Assembly: GCF_014649695.1 (NCBI RefSeq)
Contig: NZ_BMTN01000025.1
Span: forward strand, 1 to 64,000
Source: Streptomyces kurssanovii
GTDB lineage: Bacteria > Actinomycetota > Actinomycetes > Streptomycetales > Streptomycetaceae
DNA length: 64,000 bases
Reading direction: 5' to 3'
Part shown: piece by piece, positions 63,288 through 64,000 of the stretch
Layout: every line of letters begins with the position of its first letter
Numbering within the stretch: the first letter of the stretch is position 1
Notes under the pieces: model-generated
The model's input: only the letters and a program-made list of their open reading frames with translations
Told to the model about the DNA's origin: nothing
The model's database searches: none
Program-made: the position numbers and the translations under genes

Positions 63288-64000
63288 TCAGGCGGCGGGC
63301 CGCTGCGCCCTCTTGGCCTTCTCGGCCTTCTCCGCCTCGGCCCGGGCCGCCTTCTCCGCCTTCTCCGCGTCGGCGATCTGACGCTTCGCCGCCGTCGCGT
63401 AGATGTCGACGTACTCCTGGCCGGACAGCTTCATGATCTCGTACATGACCTCGTCGGTCACCGAACGCAGGATGAAGCGGTCACCCTCCATGCCGTGGTA
63501 GCGGCTGAAGTCCAGCGGCTTGCCGATCCGGATTCCCGGGCGCATCAGCTTCGGGACGACCTTGCCGGGCGGCTGGATCTTCTCGGTGTCGATCATCGCG
63601 ACGGGGATCACCGGCGCGCCGGTGGCCAGCGCCACACGGGCGAGGCCGCCCGGCTTGCCGCGGTAGAGGCGGCCGTCAGGGGAACGGGTGCCCTCCGGGT
63701 AGATGCCGAACAGACCACCGGACTCGATCACGTCGATCCCGGCCTTGATCGCCGCCTCGCCCGCTCCACGGGCACCCGAACGGTCCACCGGCAGCTGGCC
63801 GACGCCCTTGAAGAACGCGGCCGTCAGCCTGCCCTTCACGCCCGGCGAGGTGAAGTACTCCGCCTTGGCGATGAAGGTGACCTTGCGGTCGAGCACAGCG
63901 GGGAGGAAGAACGAGTCGGAGAACGACAGATGGTTGCTGGCGAGGATCGCGGGGCCCTCGGCCGGAACGTTCTCCAGACCCTCCACCCAGGGCCTGAAGG
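63288..64000 (-). CDS. 1-acyl-sn-glycerol-3-phosphate acyltransferase, 5' end outside the window
   Basis: At least 237 residues visible; the frame continues past 64000 (FRPWVEGLENVPAEGP...). PlsC family: acyltransferase HxxxxD in SNHLSFSDSFFLP, GIYPEGTRSPDGRLYRGKPGG, and PVIPVAMID. Transfers the second acyl chain in phospholipid synthesis. The last ~35 residues are a Lys/Ala/Glu coiled-coil-like tail. Located 31 nt before macS on the same strand. Confidence 0.92.
   Translation of the reverse strand, partial: FRPWVEGLENVPAEGPAILASNHLSFSDSFFLPAVLDRKVTFIAKAEYFTSPGVKGRLTAAFFKGVGQLPVDRSGARGAGEAAIKAGIDVIESGGLFGIYPEGTRSPDGRLYRGKPGGLARVALATGAPVIPVAMIDTEKIQPPGKVVPKLMRPGIRIGKPLDFSRYHGMEGDRFILRSVTDEVMYEIMKLSGQEYVDIYATAAKRQIADAEKAEKAARAEAEKAEKAKRAQRPAA

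Overview
The window is high-GC actinobacterial chromosome and almost certainly Streptomyces. Evidence: strong third-position GC bias, GTG/TTG starts, many GTGA/ATGA stop-start overlaps, a division/cell-wall (dcw) cluster preceded by ileS and followed by a carbonic anhydrase, a MacRS-type two-component pair, and a trp leader peptide with three Trp codons. From memory (not searched), gene order matches the lspA-ileS-divIVA-ftsZ...rsmH-thi-aroG-trpE-pfkA-macRS stretch of the S. coelicolor chromosome. I see no phage, IS element, CRISPR array, tRNA or rRNA.

Layout. (1) 1-6650: lspA and a DksA-like zinc-finger protein with a huge Lys/Ala-rich tail (minus), then ileS (plus) behind a translational T-box element; its product carries an altered HIGH motif. 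A repeat-rich gap follows. (2) 6650-24900, all minus strand: the dcw cluster. In transcription order it is rsmH-ftsL-ftsI-murE-murF-mraY-murD-ftsW-murG-ftsQ, a 284-nt regulatory gap, then ftsZ-pgeF-yggS-sepF-yggT-divIVA. These genes make lipid II, assemble the division septum and mark the growing pole. murC, ddl, ftsA and mraZ are absent. (3) 25170-30850, plus: beta-carbonic anhydrase and a moxR-DUF58-transglutaminase operon. (4) 31180-33500, minus: DUF3040 protein, methyltransferase and HEPN-domain protein. (5) 33660-37290, plus: degenerate ABC ATPase, YhgE/Pip membrane protein and TetR regulator, with a palindromic candidate operator in front. (6) 37700-39890, plus: DUF4126 membrane protein and an FAD oxidoreductase. 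(7) 39930-44680, minus: Tyr/Gln-rich membrane protein, metF, thiE, an Rv2175c-like DNA-binding protein, a ferredoxin-reductase-like flavoprotein and a small conserved protein. (8) 44740-47100, plus: TPP riboswitch and thiO-thiS-thiG. (9) 47520-50910, plus: PASTA Ser/Thr kinase, endonuclease IV and a His-rich DUF4396 protein behind a CsoR-type copper operator. (10) 50960-54030: sulfite-oxidase-like enzyme, bacterioferritin, Bfd-like ferredoxin behind an iron box, and class II DAHP synthase. (11) 54190-59090, plus: secreted amidase with FG-GAP-like repeats, trp leader/attenuator and a fused TrpE-TrpG. (12) 59100-64000, minus: D-lactate dehydrogenase family protein, phosphofructokinase, MacR/MacS and an acyltransferase that runs off the window.

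Most of the window is housekeeping. The parts most worth a second look are regulatory or architectural: the IleRS active-site swap, the CsoR-like site before DUF4396, the ABC/YhgE/TetR module with a non-canonical ATPase, the inverted mosaic repeat shared by two intergenic gaps, and the low-complexity extensions on FtsW and the DksA-like protein.
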